Positions 1-6,114 of a stretch of 6,505 nt of DNA are shown in pieces. Under the pieces are notes generated by a model, which had not been told where the DNA came from, did no database searches, and was given only the letters and a program-made list of their open reading frames with translations. The stretch lies in NCBI GenBank assembly GCA_030591195.1, contig JAUVBO010000166.1, forward strand, positions 1 to 6,505, in the 5' to 3' direction. How positions within the stretch are numbered: position 1 is the first letter of the stretch; the number at the start of each line of letters is the position of its first letter. The position numbers and the translations under genes were made by a program. The stretch is from Pseudomonadota bacterium. GTDB lineage: Bacteria; Myxococcota; Polyangia; GCA-2747355; JACKDQ01.

Positions 1-863
1 AGTACATCCGGCGCGAGGCGACCGAGCGCCAGACCCTGCGCGCGGCGCGGATCGTCTCGATCGCCGCCACGGGCATCGGCGTGCTGTTGGTGCCGCTCTT
101 CATGCAGTTCGAGTCGATCTACAGCGCCCACGGCGCCTTCACCGCCGCGGTCACCCCGCCGCTGGTAGTGACGCTGATCCTCAGCGTCTTCTGGCGGCGT
201 TTCACCAGGGTGGCGGCGATGGCGACGTTGATCGGCGGCCTGTTCGCGATCGCGCTCTCGCTGGTCTGGCCGGAGATCATCAGGCCCTTCGCCCACGGCG
301 TGCCGATGAAGCAGGTCGACGAGGGGATCCTCGCCGGCATGCAGCAGTTCAAGTACATGCGCGCCTTCTACGGCATCAGCGTCAGCATGCTGATCGGCGT
401 GGTGGTGACCCTGTTTACCAAGCCCCAGCCGAGGGAGCGCCAGCTGGGGCTGGTCTGGGGCAGCCTCGGCGTCGCCCTGCAGCGCGTGGCCGCGGTGCTG
501 GCCGTACGGGTCCGCCGCGCCCTGGCCACCGCCCGCGTCAGCGACCAGCTGGCCGATCCGGCGGCCGAGGGCAAGCCCGCCGGCACCCTGCCGCCGGCCC
601 GCATCTCGCGCGCGCTGGCTGCGGCCACCGCCCTCGCCGTCGGCGACGAGGTCTACATCTGCGACAGCCGGGTCTGGCTCGGCGGCTACTACTCGACCCA
701 CGCCAAGGTGGTCGAGATCGTCGATGGCGCTGGTGACGACGGCGGTGGCGACGACCTGTGGCTCGAGATGGACGCGGTCAACTTCGAGCGCGTGGTCACC
801 AACCGTCGCAAGCACCGCCCGGTGCGCGTCTGGCGCAGCTACAGCGAGCGCGAGGGCGCCTGA
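1..863 (+). CDS. Sodium:solute symporter family transporter, C-terminal part (5' end outside window)
   Basis: The reading frame is open from the left edge (first full codon at base 3) to TGA at 861-863, giving 286 visible residues. A GTG at 81 is only an internal codon, because the upstream residues continue the same membrane-protein sequence. Hydrophobic helices are visible at about residues 17-34, 50-64, 71-89 and 121-139. The short basic stretch FWRRFT after the second of these and the helix order match the last helices of the SSS (SGLT-like) family, which couples Na+ influx to uptake of sugars, amino acids, carboxylates or similar solutes; the substrate cannot be told. After the last helix comes TKPQP, then GLVWGS, a junction I associate with SSS proteins, then a soluble tail of about 145 residues. 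The tail has a basic Ala-rich stretch, a beta-rich segment (VYICDSRVWLGGYYSTHAKV) and an acidic Gly/Asp linker. The membrane part is a confident family call; the tail function is unknown. Confidence 0.82.
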   Translation, partial: YIRREATERQTLRAARIVSIAATGIGVLLVPLFMQFESIYSAHGAFTAAVTPPLVVTLILSVFWRRFTRVAAMATLIGGLFAIALSLVWPEIIRPFAHGVPMKQVDEGILAGMQQFKYMRAFYGISVSMLIGVVVTLFTKPQPRERQLGLVWGSLGVALQRVAAVLAVRVRRALATARVSDQLADPAAEGKPAGTLPPARISRALAAATALAVGDEVYICDSRVWLGGYYSTHAKVVEIVDGAGDDGGGDDLWLEMDAVNFERVVTNRRKHRPVRVWRSYSEREGA

Positions 864-864
864 A

Positions 865-1989
865 TCAGCACTCGCCGCCGCTGCACTTGCCGGTGCACTG
901 GTCGCCGGTGCAGCCCGCGCTGTCGCACTCGCAGCCCATGGTGCCGTTACAGTTGAAGCCGCTGGAGCAGGGCTGGCAGACGTTCTGGTAGCACCACTTG
1001 GTGTTGTCGCCGCAGCCGTCCGCGTCGTAGTAGTCGCAGGCCCGCTCGCCGACGCACTGGTCGCCGTTGCAGCCCAGGGTGTCGCACTCGCAGTTGCCCG
1101 CCCCATCGCAGTTGAAGCGACCGCCGTCGCACGGCGTGCAGACGCCGAAGTCGCAGTACTGGCCGGTGTCGGTGCAGCCGACAGTCGAGGTGCACTCGTC
1201 CTTGCAGTTGCTGCCGTCGCACGAGGTGGTGCACTCGCAGGTGCCGGCGGCGCGATCGCAGTTGAAGGTGCCGGCCGGGCACGGGTTGCAGGTCTTGGTC
1301 GGCTGGTCGCAGAACTGGTTCTGGCTGACGCAGGTCTTCGAGCCGAACAGCTCGCAGCCGTCCTTGGCGCAGTCGAACTGCTCCTCGCAGTCCTGGAAGC
1401 CGTCGCAGTTGTAGCTGTTGTCCGGGCAGGCGACGCACTGGTCGACGTTGCAGTAGCGGGTGGCGTCGCCACAGTCGTTGAGCACCTCCGGCCGGCAGCC
1501 GACCTGGACCTCGCCCTGGCACTCGGTTCCCTCGCAGGGGCCGTTGCACTCGCAGCCGTCGGCGCCCTGGCCGAGGTTGCCGTTGCAGTCGGCGAAGCCG
1601 CCGTTGCAGGTGCAGACCTTCTGCACCGAGCAGAAGGCGTTGTTGCCGCAGGCCGGGCTGCAGTCCCCGGCGTTGGGGTTGGGCACGCACTTGTTGGTCG
1701 CCGCGTCGCAGATCATCGCGCCGGTGCACGCCGGGTTGCAGCCGGTCTGGGTCCCGGTGGGCACGCACTGCTTGGTCGCCGCGTCACAGACGGTGCCCGT
1801 CGGGCAGGCCTGGGGGCAGGTCACCTGGGCCGGCGGCACGCACTGCCTGGTGTTCAGGTCGCAGACGTTGGGGCTGACACAGGGCACCGGGCAGCCGGTG
1901 TTGGCCGGCCCGCTGTCGCCCGAGGAACAGGCGGGCAGGATCGCGAGCAAGATCACCGGGAGATAGCGGTTCGGACGGCAGTCAGACAT
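865..1989 (-). CDS. Cysteine-rich repeat lipoprotein, probably exported to the envelope or surface
   Basis: This encodes 374 residues from the ATG at 1989. That start is preferred over the ATG at 2001 (378 residues) because GGAG lies 6 bases upstream of it and inside the longer reading. The N-terminus is a lipoprotein signal: Arg residues, a hydrophobic LPVILLAIL core, then lipobox LPAC. The lipidated Cys would be residue 21, followed by Ser-Ser-Gly. I count about 63 Cys in the roughly 354-residue mature chain, consistent with dense disulfides or metal binding outside the cytoplasm. There are two repeat blocks: four short C-x3-C-x5-C-x5/6-C units, then four units of about 40 residues with C-x6-C-x4/6-C-x2-C spacing, mostly ending in a CEC-x3/4-C-x4-C signature. 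Such proteins are often labelled Dickkopf-like or EGF-like in Myxococcota, but the vertebrate name says nothing of function. The gene has its own likely promoter and ends one base from the convergent transporter. Role unknown; a structural, adhesive or sensory surface role is inference. Confidence 0.85.
   Translation of the reverse strand: MSDCRPNRYLPVILLAILPACSSGDSGPANTGCPVPCVSPNVCDLNTRQCVPPAQVTCPQACPTGTVCDAATKQCVPTGTQTGCNPACTGAMICDAATNKCVPNPNAGDCSPACGNNAFCSVQKVCTCNGGFADCNGNLGQGADGCECNGPCEGTECQGEVQVGCRPEVLNDCGDATRYCNVDQCVACPDNSYNCDGFQDCEEQFDCAKDGCELFGSKTCVSQNQFCDQPTKTCNPCPAGTFNCDRAAGTCECTTSCDGSNCKDECTSTVGCTDTGQYCDFGVCTPCDGGRFNCDGAGNCECDTLGCNGDQCVGERACDYYDADGCGDNTKWCYQNVCQPCSSGFNCNGTMGCECDSAGCTGDQCTGKCSGGEC
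895..1473 (-). repeat. Four tandem 40-43-residue Cys repeats in the lipoprotein C-terminal half
   Basis: Four units lie at about residues 177-216, 224-266, 276-316 and 330-369 (numbered from the 2001 ATG). They share C-x6-C-x4/6-C-x2-C-x5/6-C-x5/6-C, and units 2-4 end in CEC-x3/4-C-x4-C. An NC pair marks the fifth Cys in all four. Units 3 and 4 are closest, both ending in GDQC; the first unit lacks the CEC signature. An incomplete related ending, CECNGPCEGTEC, precedes unit 1, suggesting an older fifth unit. The similarity is also visible in DNA, for example a shared gtcgcactcgcag at the matching point of units 3 and 4. Confidence 0.83.
1612..1893 (-). repeat. Four tandem short Cys repeats in the lipoprotein N-terminal half
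   Basis: Just after the lipobox linker the protein has four consecutive units of about 25 residues. The first three share exactly C-x3-C-x5-C-x6-C followed by VP. Units 2 and 3 share CDAAT between the third and fourth Cys, and unit 1 has CDLNT there. The fourth unit, starting CSPAC, is one residue shorter between its last two Cys and runs into a CTC motif. The regular spacing supports internal duplication and confirms the minus-strand frame as the coding one. Confidence 0.85.
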
Positions 1990-1995
1990 CAAACA

Positions 1996-1999
1996 CTCC
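1996..1999 (-). promoter_or_regulatory. Shine-Dalgarno site deciding the lipoprotein start
   Basis: On the minus strand GGAG is followed by six bases and then the ATG at 1989. The motif overlaps the in-frame ATG at 2001, so the upstream ATG is more likely part of the ribosome binding site than the start codon. Confidence 0.6.
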
Positions 2000-2019
2000 A
2001 TGATGATGGGGGCCTATCG

Positions 2020-2048
2020 ATTGTCTCGCGTGTGGTGACGGATTTCAA
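2020..2048 (-). promoter_or_regulatory. Probable sigma70-type promoter for the Cys-rich lipoprotein
   Basis: Reading the minus strand, TTGAAA (2048-2043, 5 of 6 to the consensus -35) is separated by exactly 17 bases from GACAAT (2025-2020, 4 of 6 to the -10). Transcription would start near 2013, giving a leader of about 24 bases before the ATG at 1989, with the GGAG site inside it. This is the best promoter-like arrangement I found in the gap; it is a motif match only. Confidence 0.45.
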
Positions 2049-2071
2049 ACGGCGAGTCGCTCATGTATCAT
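2043..2071 (+). promoter_or_regulatory. Possible promoter for the HEAT-PilT operon
   Basis: TATCAT at 2066-2071 matches the -10 consensus at 5 of 6. The hexamer 17 bases upstream, TTTCAA at 2043-2048, matches a -35 poorly (3 of 6). It is the same hexamer that, read on the other strand, is the -35 of the lipoprotein promoter. Transcription from here would start near 2078, which excludes the ATG at 2070 as a start and favours 2112. An activator-dependent promoter would fit the weak -35. Confidence 0.3.
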
Positions 2072-2092
2072 GACAGCCCCAGATCATGAGCG
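2058..2092. repeat. Inverted and direct CATGA repeats upstream of the ATPase operon
   Basis: CGCTCATG (2058-2065) and CATGAGCG (2085-2092) are perfect 8-base inverted arms around a 19-base centre. Within this lies a second inverted repeat, TCATG-TAT-CATGA (2061-2073). ATCATGA also occurs twice as a direct repeat (2067-2073 and 2083-2089) with 16-base spacing. The cluster overlaps the proposed -10 and the start of the leader. It could be an operator for a dimeric regulator or a leader hairpin; no specific regulator is recognised. Confidence 0.45.
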
Positions 2093-2111
2093 TCGGTGCC
2101 GGGCAGATACG

Positions 2112-4991
2112 ATGACCGTCAAAGAGCTGCTGAAATCGTTCAAGGCTCCTTCTTGGAGCAACGGCAGCGAGCTCGAGACGCTGGCCGCCAGCGCGCCGCC
2201 GCTCGATCTCAAGATCGTCTCACAGATGCTCGACATGCTCACCAACAAGCGGCTGGTGGGCGATCTCCAGGCGCACATCAAGCGCTGCGCGCTGTTCACG
2301 AAGGTCACCACCGAGATCGCGGACAAGGAGATGTTCGCCCCGCTGGTCAGGGCCCTCGGTCAGGGCGACTCGCGAGTGCGCAACGCGGTCGCGCCGCTGT
2401 TGCCGCAGGTCAACAGCCACCAGGAGCACGCGACGCTGTGCAACCTGCTCCGCTCGCCCGACGTCAAGCTCCGAAGGTCTGTCGCCGAGGTGATCAAGGA
2501 GGTCGGCGGCAAGACGGTCCTCGAGGTGCTGGGAGCCCTGGTCGAGCAGCCGGGCTTTCCCGGCCGGGTCGAGGCGATGGACGCGGCGCTGCCGGTGGCC
2601 GGCCACTACGCGACCGACCTGCTGCAGTCCGTCGTCAAGTGGGGATCGCCCCCGGAGAAGCTCAGGGCGCTGAAGTACCTCGGTGATCGCCACTACATGG
2701 CCAAGGCGATGCCGCGGGCGCTCAAGGCGATCCTCACCGCGCTCGAGGACAAGGCGCCGTCGGCCCAGGTCGTGGTCCAGACGGTCACCTCCTTCTCGGG
2801 GCTTGCGACCGAGGAGGCCTATTTCAACTACATCGGGCACTTCCTCGACAGCGACGACCCGAACATCGTCCGCGCGGCGATCTGGGGCCTGCGTCACTTC
2901 GGCTCGCCGCAGGTGCTGGGCGCCCTCGATCGCAAGCTGCGCTCGGGGCAGCAGCTGCTGCAGATGGAGGCCCTGAGCAGCCTCGAGAACATCGGCACGC
3001 CCGAGGTCTTGCCCCCGGTGGTCGCGGCGCTGTCGAGCAAGAACGTCGCCATCCGCAACCGCGCCGGCGAGGTGCTCTCACGGTTGAGCAAGGAGGGCAA
3101 GGTCGAGGTCTCCCGGGTCATCATCTGGCTGCTGCGCAGCCGCGACGTCAACGTTCGGCGGATGGCGGTGGAGATCGCTCGCACGATCGAGGATCCGAAC
3201 CGGGAGCTCTGGCCGAAGCTCGTCGGCATGCTGCGGGACGAGGACTGGTGGGTCCGCGAGCGGGTGACCGACGTGCTGGTCGAGATGGCCGGCCGCGAGC
3301 TGATCCCGCACATCGCCGCGCTGCTCAGCGATCAGTACGACGTGGTCCGCCGCTTCGCCGTCGAGGTGCTCGGCCGCCTCGGCGATCCGCAGGTCCTCGG
3401 CGCGCTGATCACCCGCGCGCGCGAGGACAGCGACTGGTGGGTCAAGGAGAAGGCGGTGGAGGCGATGGTCGCGCTCAAGGACGAGCGCGCGATCCCCTAC
3501 ATCGTCGAGCTGATGCGCGCCGACGCCGACATCCGGCTCTCCTGCCTCCAGGCGCTGCTCGAGATCGGCGCGCGGGATGTGGTGCCCCACGTCGCCGAGA
3601 TGCTCGGCAGTGACGACGGCGACATCCGCCTCGCCGCCCTGAGCGCCCTGCGCGAGCTGGAGGCCAACGAGATGGCGCCGCGGATCCAGCCGCTGCTCGC
3701 TGACCCCGACCCGCGGGTGGCCCGCACCGCCCGCGAGATGTTGATCCACTGGAACATCGAGATGTCGAGCGAGTTCGTCTCGGCCGGCAGCAAGGCCCAG
3801 TCGTTCCTCGACCGGATGCTGGTCGCGGCCTGCGAGGCCAAGGCGGACGACCTGATCCTCGCCTCGGGGCGCAAGCCGTACATCAAGCAGCTCGGCAAGA
3901 CCGCGCCGCTGTCGAACGCGACCTTCTCCGCGGAGCAGATCAGGCAGCTGCTGACGCCGCAGCTCACCCTGTCGCAGATGGAGCAGCTCGATGCCTGCCG
4001 TGAGGTCGACTTCTCCTACGATGTTCGCGCGGCGGCGCTACGCTTCCGGGTCAACGTCTTTCACCAGCACGGTGGCCTCGGCGCCGTGTTCCGGGTGATC
4101 AAGGGCGAGCTGTCGCGGATGGAGGAGCTCGGCTTGCCTCCGGTGGTGCAACGCTTCGGCGACTACCGCCACGGGCTGGTGCTCTTCGGCGGCCCCACCG
4201 GCTCGGGCAAGTCGACCAGCCTGGCGGCGATCATCGACTACATCAACCGCAACACCGATCGCCACGTGATCTCGCTCGAGGATCCGATCGAGGTCGTGCA
4301 CGAGTCGAAGAAGGGGCTGGTCAACCAGCGCGAGATCGGCACCCACACCCGGTCGTTCACCCACGCCCTGCGGTCGACCCTGCGCCAGGACCCCGACGTG
4401 ATCCTCGTCGGCGAGATGCGCGACCTGGAGACGATCCAGTTCGCCGTCACCGCAGCCGAGACCGGCCACCTGATCTTCGGCACGGTCCATACGGTCTCGG
4501 CCCACACGTCGGTCGATCGGCTGATCAACACCTACCCGGCGGCCGAGCAGGACCAGGTGCGGGCGACCCTGGCCGAGAACCTGCGGGCGGTGGTCTGCCA
4601 GTATCTGCTCCGACGCAAGGACGACCAGGGGCGGGTGCTCGCTGCCGAGGTGATGCTCAACAGCGACGCGATCGCGGCGATGATCCGCAAGGGCAAGACG
4701 TTCCAGATTCCTTCGGTGATCGCCACCTCGGTGGACCAGGGGATGCAGCTGATGGACGGCCAGCTGATGCGCCTCTACCGCGAGGGCGCGATCTCGGCGG
4801 AGGAGGCCTACATGAAGGCCGACGTGAAGAAGGAATTCGAGGAGATCTTCGCCGAGGCTGGCAAGGACGACGGCGCCAAGGTCGAGGCGAGGTCCCCGAC
4901 CGGGGACGGCGACCGACAGCAAGCCGCGGGCGCGGCACTGACGGGGCCGTCGAGCACCAACCCGGGCCAGGCACGAGTGACGCGAGCCTAG
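2112..4991 (+). CDS. HEAT-repeat protein fused to a PilT/PilU-type hexameric ATPase
   Basis: This encodes 959 residues from the ATG at 2112; the in-frame ATG at 2070 overlaps the likely -10. Residues about 80-545 are HEAT-like alpha-helical repeats, a protein-docking scaffold. Residues about 563-916 form a full PilT-family ATPase, the motor class that drives type IV pilus retraction at the inner membrane. Visible motifs are RFRVNVF (N-terminal PilT domain), Walker A GPTGSGKST (694-702, Lys700), Asp box SLEDPIE (Glu723-Asp724), Walker B ILVGEMRD (Glu768) and His box GTVHT (His793), all intact. The PilT signature ASDLHL is ADDLIL here (578-583). The retraction motif AIRNLIRE appears as AIAAMIRK (853-860), and that C-terminal part resembles PilU as I recall it. 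The last 40 or so residues are low-complexity. PilT is usually about 345 residues, so the extra length is the HEAT array. No clear Shine-Dalgarno precedes the start. It leads an apparent operon with a second PilT. ATPase activity is well supported; partner and direction of force are not. Confidence 0.9.
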   Translation: MTVKELLKSFKAPSWSNGSELETLAASAPPLDLKIVSQMLDMLTNKRLVGDLQAHIKRCALFTKVTTEIADKEMFAPLVRALGQGDSRVRNAVAPLLPQVNSHQEHATLCNLLRSPDVKLRRSVAEVIKEVGGKTVLEVLGALVEQPGFPGRVEAMDAALPVAGHYATDLLQSVVKWGSPPEKLRALKYLGDRHYMAKAMPRALKAILTALEDKAPSAQVVVQTVTSFSGLATEEAYFNYIGHFLDSDDPNIVRAAIWGLRHFGSPQVLGALDRKLRSGQQLLQMEALSSLENIGTPEVLPPVVAALSSKNVAIRNRAGEVLSRLSKEGKVEVSRVIIWLLRSRDVNVRRMAVEIARTIEDPNRELWPKLVGMLRDEDWWVRERVTDVLVEMAGRELIPHIAALLSDQYDVVRRFAVEVLGRLGDPQVLGALITRAREDSDWWVKEKAVEAMVALKDERAIPYIVELMRADADIRLSCLQALLEIGARDVVPHVAEMLGSDDGDIRLAALSALRELEANEMAPRIQPLLADPDPRVARTAREMLIHWNIEMSSEFVSAGSKAQSFLDRMLVAACEAKADDLILASGRKPYIKQLGKTAPLSNATFSAEQIRQLLTPQLTLSQMEQLDACREVDFSYDVRAAALRFRVNVFHQHGGLGAVFRVIKGELSRMEELGLPPVVQRFGDYRHGLVLFGGPTGSGKSTSLAAIIDYINRNTDRHVISLEDPIEVVHESKKGLVNQREIGTHTRSFTHALRSTLRQDPDVILVGEMRDLETIQFAVTAAETGHLIFGTVHTVSAHTSVDRLINTYPAAEQDQVRATLAENLRAVVCQYLLRRKDDQGRVLAAEVMLNSDAIAAMIRKGKTFQIPSVIATSVDQGMQLMDGQLMRLYREGAISAEEAYMKADVKKEFEEIFAEAGKDDGAKVEARSPTGDGDRQQAAGAALTGPSSTNPGQARVTRA
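2349..3746 (+). repeat. HEAT-like helical repeat array inside the fusion protein
   Basis: The protein shows a recurring (D/N)-x-x-(V/I)-R turn followed by an Ala/Val/Leu-rich helix. The clearest run is at residues about 345, 377, 409, 440, 472, 502 and 533, a 30-32 residue period typical of HEAT or PBS-lyase-type repeats. Earlier, less regular units lie near 86, 117, 250 and 311. The stretch between about 130 and 245 is helical but more diverged. Two alternate units carry a nearly identical turn, EDWWVRE and SDWWVKE. Confidence 0.8.
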
Positions 4992-4994
4992 CAG

Positions 4995-5008
4995 GAGCGC
5001 CGGCGCTC
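4995..5008. repeat. Perfect 14-base GC palindrome between the two ATPase genes
   Basis: GAGCGCCGGCGCTC is its own reverse complement and lies three bases after the TAG of the fusion gene, before the next ribosome binding site. In RNA it could form a 5-bp stem with a CCGG loop. There is no T run after it, so it is not a standard terminator; a mild processing or attenuation role is possible, as is chance in GC-rich DNA. Confidence 0.4.
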
Positions 5009-5016
5009 GCTCGGTC

Positions 5017-5025
5017 GGAGGTGAT
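5017..5025 (+). promoter_or_regulatory. Near-ideal ribosome binding site of the PilT gene
   Basis: GGAGGTGAT is fully complementary to the 3' end of bacterial 16S rRNA and sits 10 bases from its GGAGG core to the ATG at 5032. It contrasts with the lack of a clear site before the fusion gene, suggesting that the free ATPase is translated more strongly than the fusion from the shared message. Confidence 0.75.
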
Positions 5026-5031
5026 GAGAAA

Positions 5032-6114
5032 ATGGCGCGAATCGACTCCTTCCTGCGCTTGGTCGTGGACCAGAAGGCGAGCGACCTGCACTTCCACGCC
5101 GGCACGCCGCCGATGATCCGCCACCAAGGAGACCTGATCCCGCTGCCGTTCCGCAGCCTGTCGGAGCTCGAGTCCCGGCGCTTCCTGCTCGAGATCATGA
5201 GCGAGGAGCAGCGTGAGCAGTTCGAGCGTGATCAGGATGTCGACTTCATCTACGAGATCGAGGGGGTCGGCCGCTTTCGCGGCAACGTCTTCGTCCAGCA
5301 GCGGGGCGTCAGCGGCGTCTTCCGGGTGATTCCCTTCAAGCTGGCGACCATCGATGAGCTCGGCTTGCCGCGGGTGGTCAAGAAGCTGATCAAGCTCCAG
5401 AACGGCCTGGTGCTCGTCACCGGGCCCACGGGCTCGGGCAAGACCACCAGCCTCGCGGCCCTGGTCCACGAGATCAACCGGACCTCGAGCCGCCACGTGA
5501 TCTCGATCGAGGACCCGATCGAGTTCATCCACGAGCCGCTCCACAGCGTGATCACCCAGCGTCAGGTCGGCGACCACACCCAGACCTTCGCCGCCGCGCT
5601 GCGGGCCGCCCTGCGCGAGGCGCCCGACGTGCTGGTGGTCGGCGAGCTGCGCGACGTGGAGACGATCAACCTCGCGCTGGCTGCGGCCGAGACCGGCGTA
5701 TTGGTCTTCGCCACCCTGCACACCAACACCGCCCCCGGCGCGGTCAACCGGATCATCGACGCGCTACCCGAGGAGTCCCGCGACCAGATGCGCGGGGCCC
5801 TCTCGGTGTTGCTGCGGGGGGTGATCGCCCAGCGGCTGCTGAAGCGTTCGGACGGCGACGGTCGCATCGCTGCCCTCGAGGTCCTGCTGCAGAGCTTCGC
5901 CATCTCCCACATGATCCGTGAGAACAAGGTCCACCAGATCGAGGGTCACCTCCAGTCGGTGGGCAACGAGGCCTCGGGCCAGCAGAGCCTCGACTACTGT
6001 ATCTTCTCGCTGGTGCGCGATGGGCTGGTGTCCCTCGATGAGGCGATGAAGGCGGCCAACCACCCCGATCAGGTCGAGAGCATGTGCGCCAGCTTGCCGC
6101 CCCGGGAGATGTGA
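5032..6114 (+). CDS. PilT-family type IV pilus ATPase (stand-alone paralogue)
   Basis: This encodes 360 residues, near the usual PilT length of about 345. The family normally forms a hexamer on the cytoplasmic face of the type IV pilus base and depolymerises the pilus for twitching. Motifs in order are ASDLHF (16-21), RFRGNVFVQ, GVFRVIPF, Walker A GPTGSGKTT (131-139, Lys137), Asp box IEDPIEF (Glu160-Asp161), Walker B VVGELRD (Glu205), His box FATLHT (His230) and AISHMIRE (290-297), then NKVHQI. The AISHMIRE segment is a fair match to the AIRNLIRE motif needed for retraction, so a PilT-like retractor fits better than an extension ATPase (PilB), which is larger and has a zinc-binding Cys cluster absent here. 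One oddity is REAPDV before Walker B, where most PilTs have R-x-DPDV. The start is fixed by the strong ribosome binding site, 40 bases after the fusion gene. Which of several possible PilT paralogues it is cannot be told, so no symbol is given. Confidence 0.9.
   Translation: MARIDSFLRLVVDQKASDLHFHAGTPPMIRHQGDLIPLPFRSLSELESRRFLLEIMSEEQREQFERDQDVDFIYEIEGVGRFRGNVFVQQRGVSGVFRVIPFKLATIDELGLPRVVKKLIKLQNGLVLVTGPTGSGKTTSLAALVHEINRTSSRHVISIEDPIEFIHEPLHSVITQRQVGDHTQTFAAALRAALREAPDVLVVGELRDVETINLALAAAETGVLVFATLHTNTAPGAVNRIIDALPEESRDQMRGALSVLLRGVIAQRLLKRSDGDGRIAALEVLLQSFAISHMIRENKVHQIEGHLQSVGNEASGQQSLDYCIFSLVRDGLVSLDEAMKAANHPDQVESMCASLPPREM

Noticed and set aside
895..1893. Repeats as a possible CRISPR or DNA-level satellite
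   Set aside because: The periodicity is explained by protein-level Cys repeats in one reading frame, with diverged DNA and no spacer structure.
1990..2001. Upstream ATG for the lipoprotein (adds MECL)
   Set aside because: It covers the GGAG site that fits the ATG at 1989, and the shorter form gives a normal lipoprotein signal peptide.
724..2073. Long plus-strand open frame (about 449 codons) antisense to the lipoprotein gene
   Set aside because: Its product is a monotonous Ala/Val/Leu/Gly string created by reading Cys codons (TGC) on the opposite strand as GCA. It overlaps the transporter gene and has no domain, whereas the minus-strand frame has a signal peptide, lipobox and regular repeats.
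2070..2111. Upstream in-frame ATG for the HEAT-PilT gene
   Set aside because: It overlaps the likely -10 hexamer and a repeat cluster, has no ribosome binding site, and adds 14 residues of no recognisable character. The ATG at 2112 gives a natural MTVKELL start.
4992..5016. Palindrome as a rho-independent terminator between the ATPase genes
   Set aside because: The stem is only about 5 bp and no T run follows; the next gene is close, co-directional and has a strong ribosome binding site.
4038..5198. Minus-strand open frame antisense to the fused ATPase domain
   Set aside because: Same reason: the plus strand carries intact Walker and His-box motifs and the antisense product is compositionally biased.
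4657..5721. Minus-strand open frame across the end of the fusion gene and most of PilT
   Set aside because: It is a GC-rich shadow of two unambiguous ATPase genes, with low-complexity Asp/Arg/Leu content and no recognisable motif.
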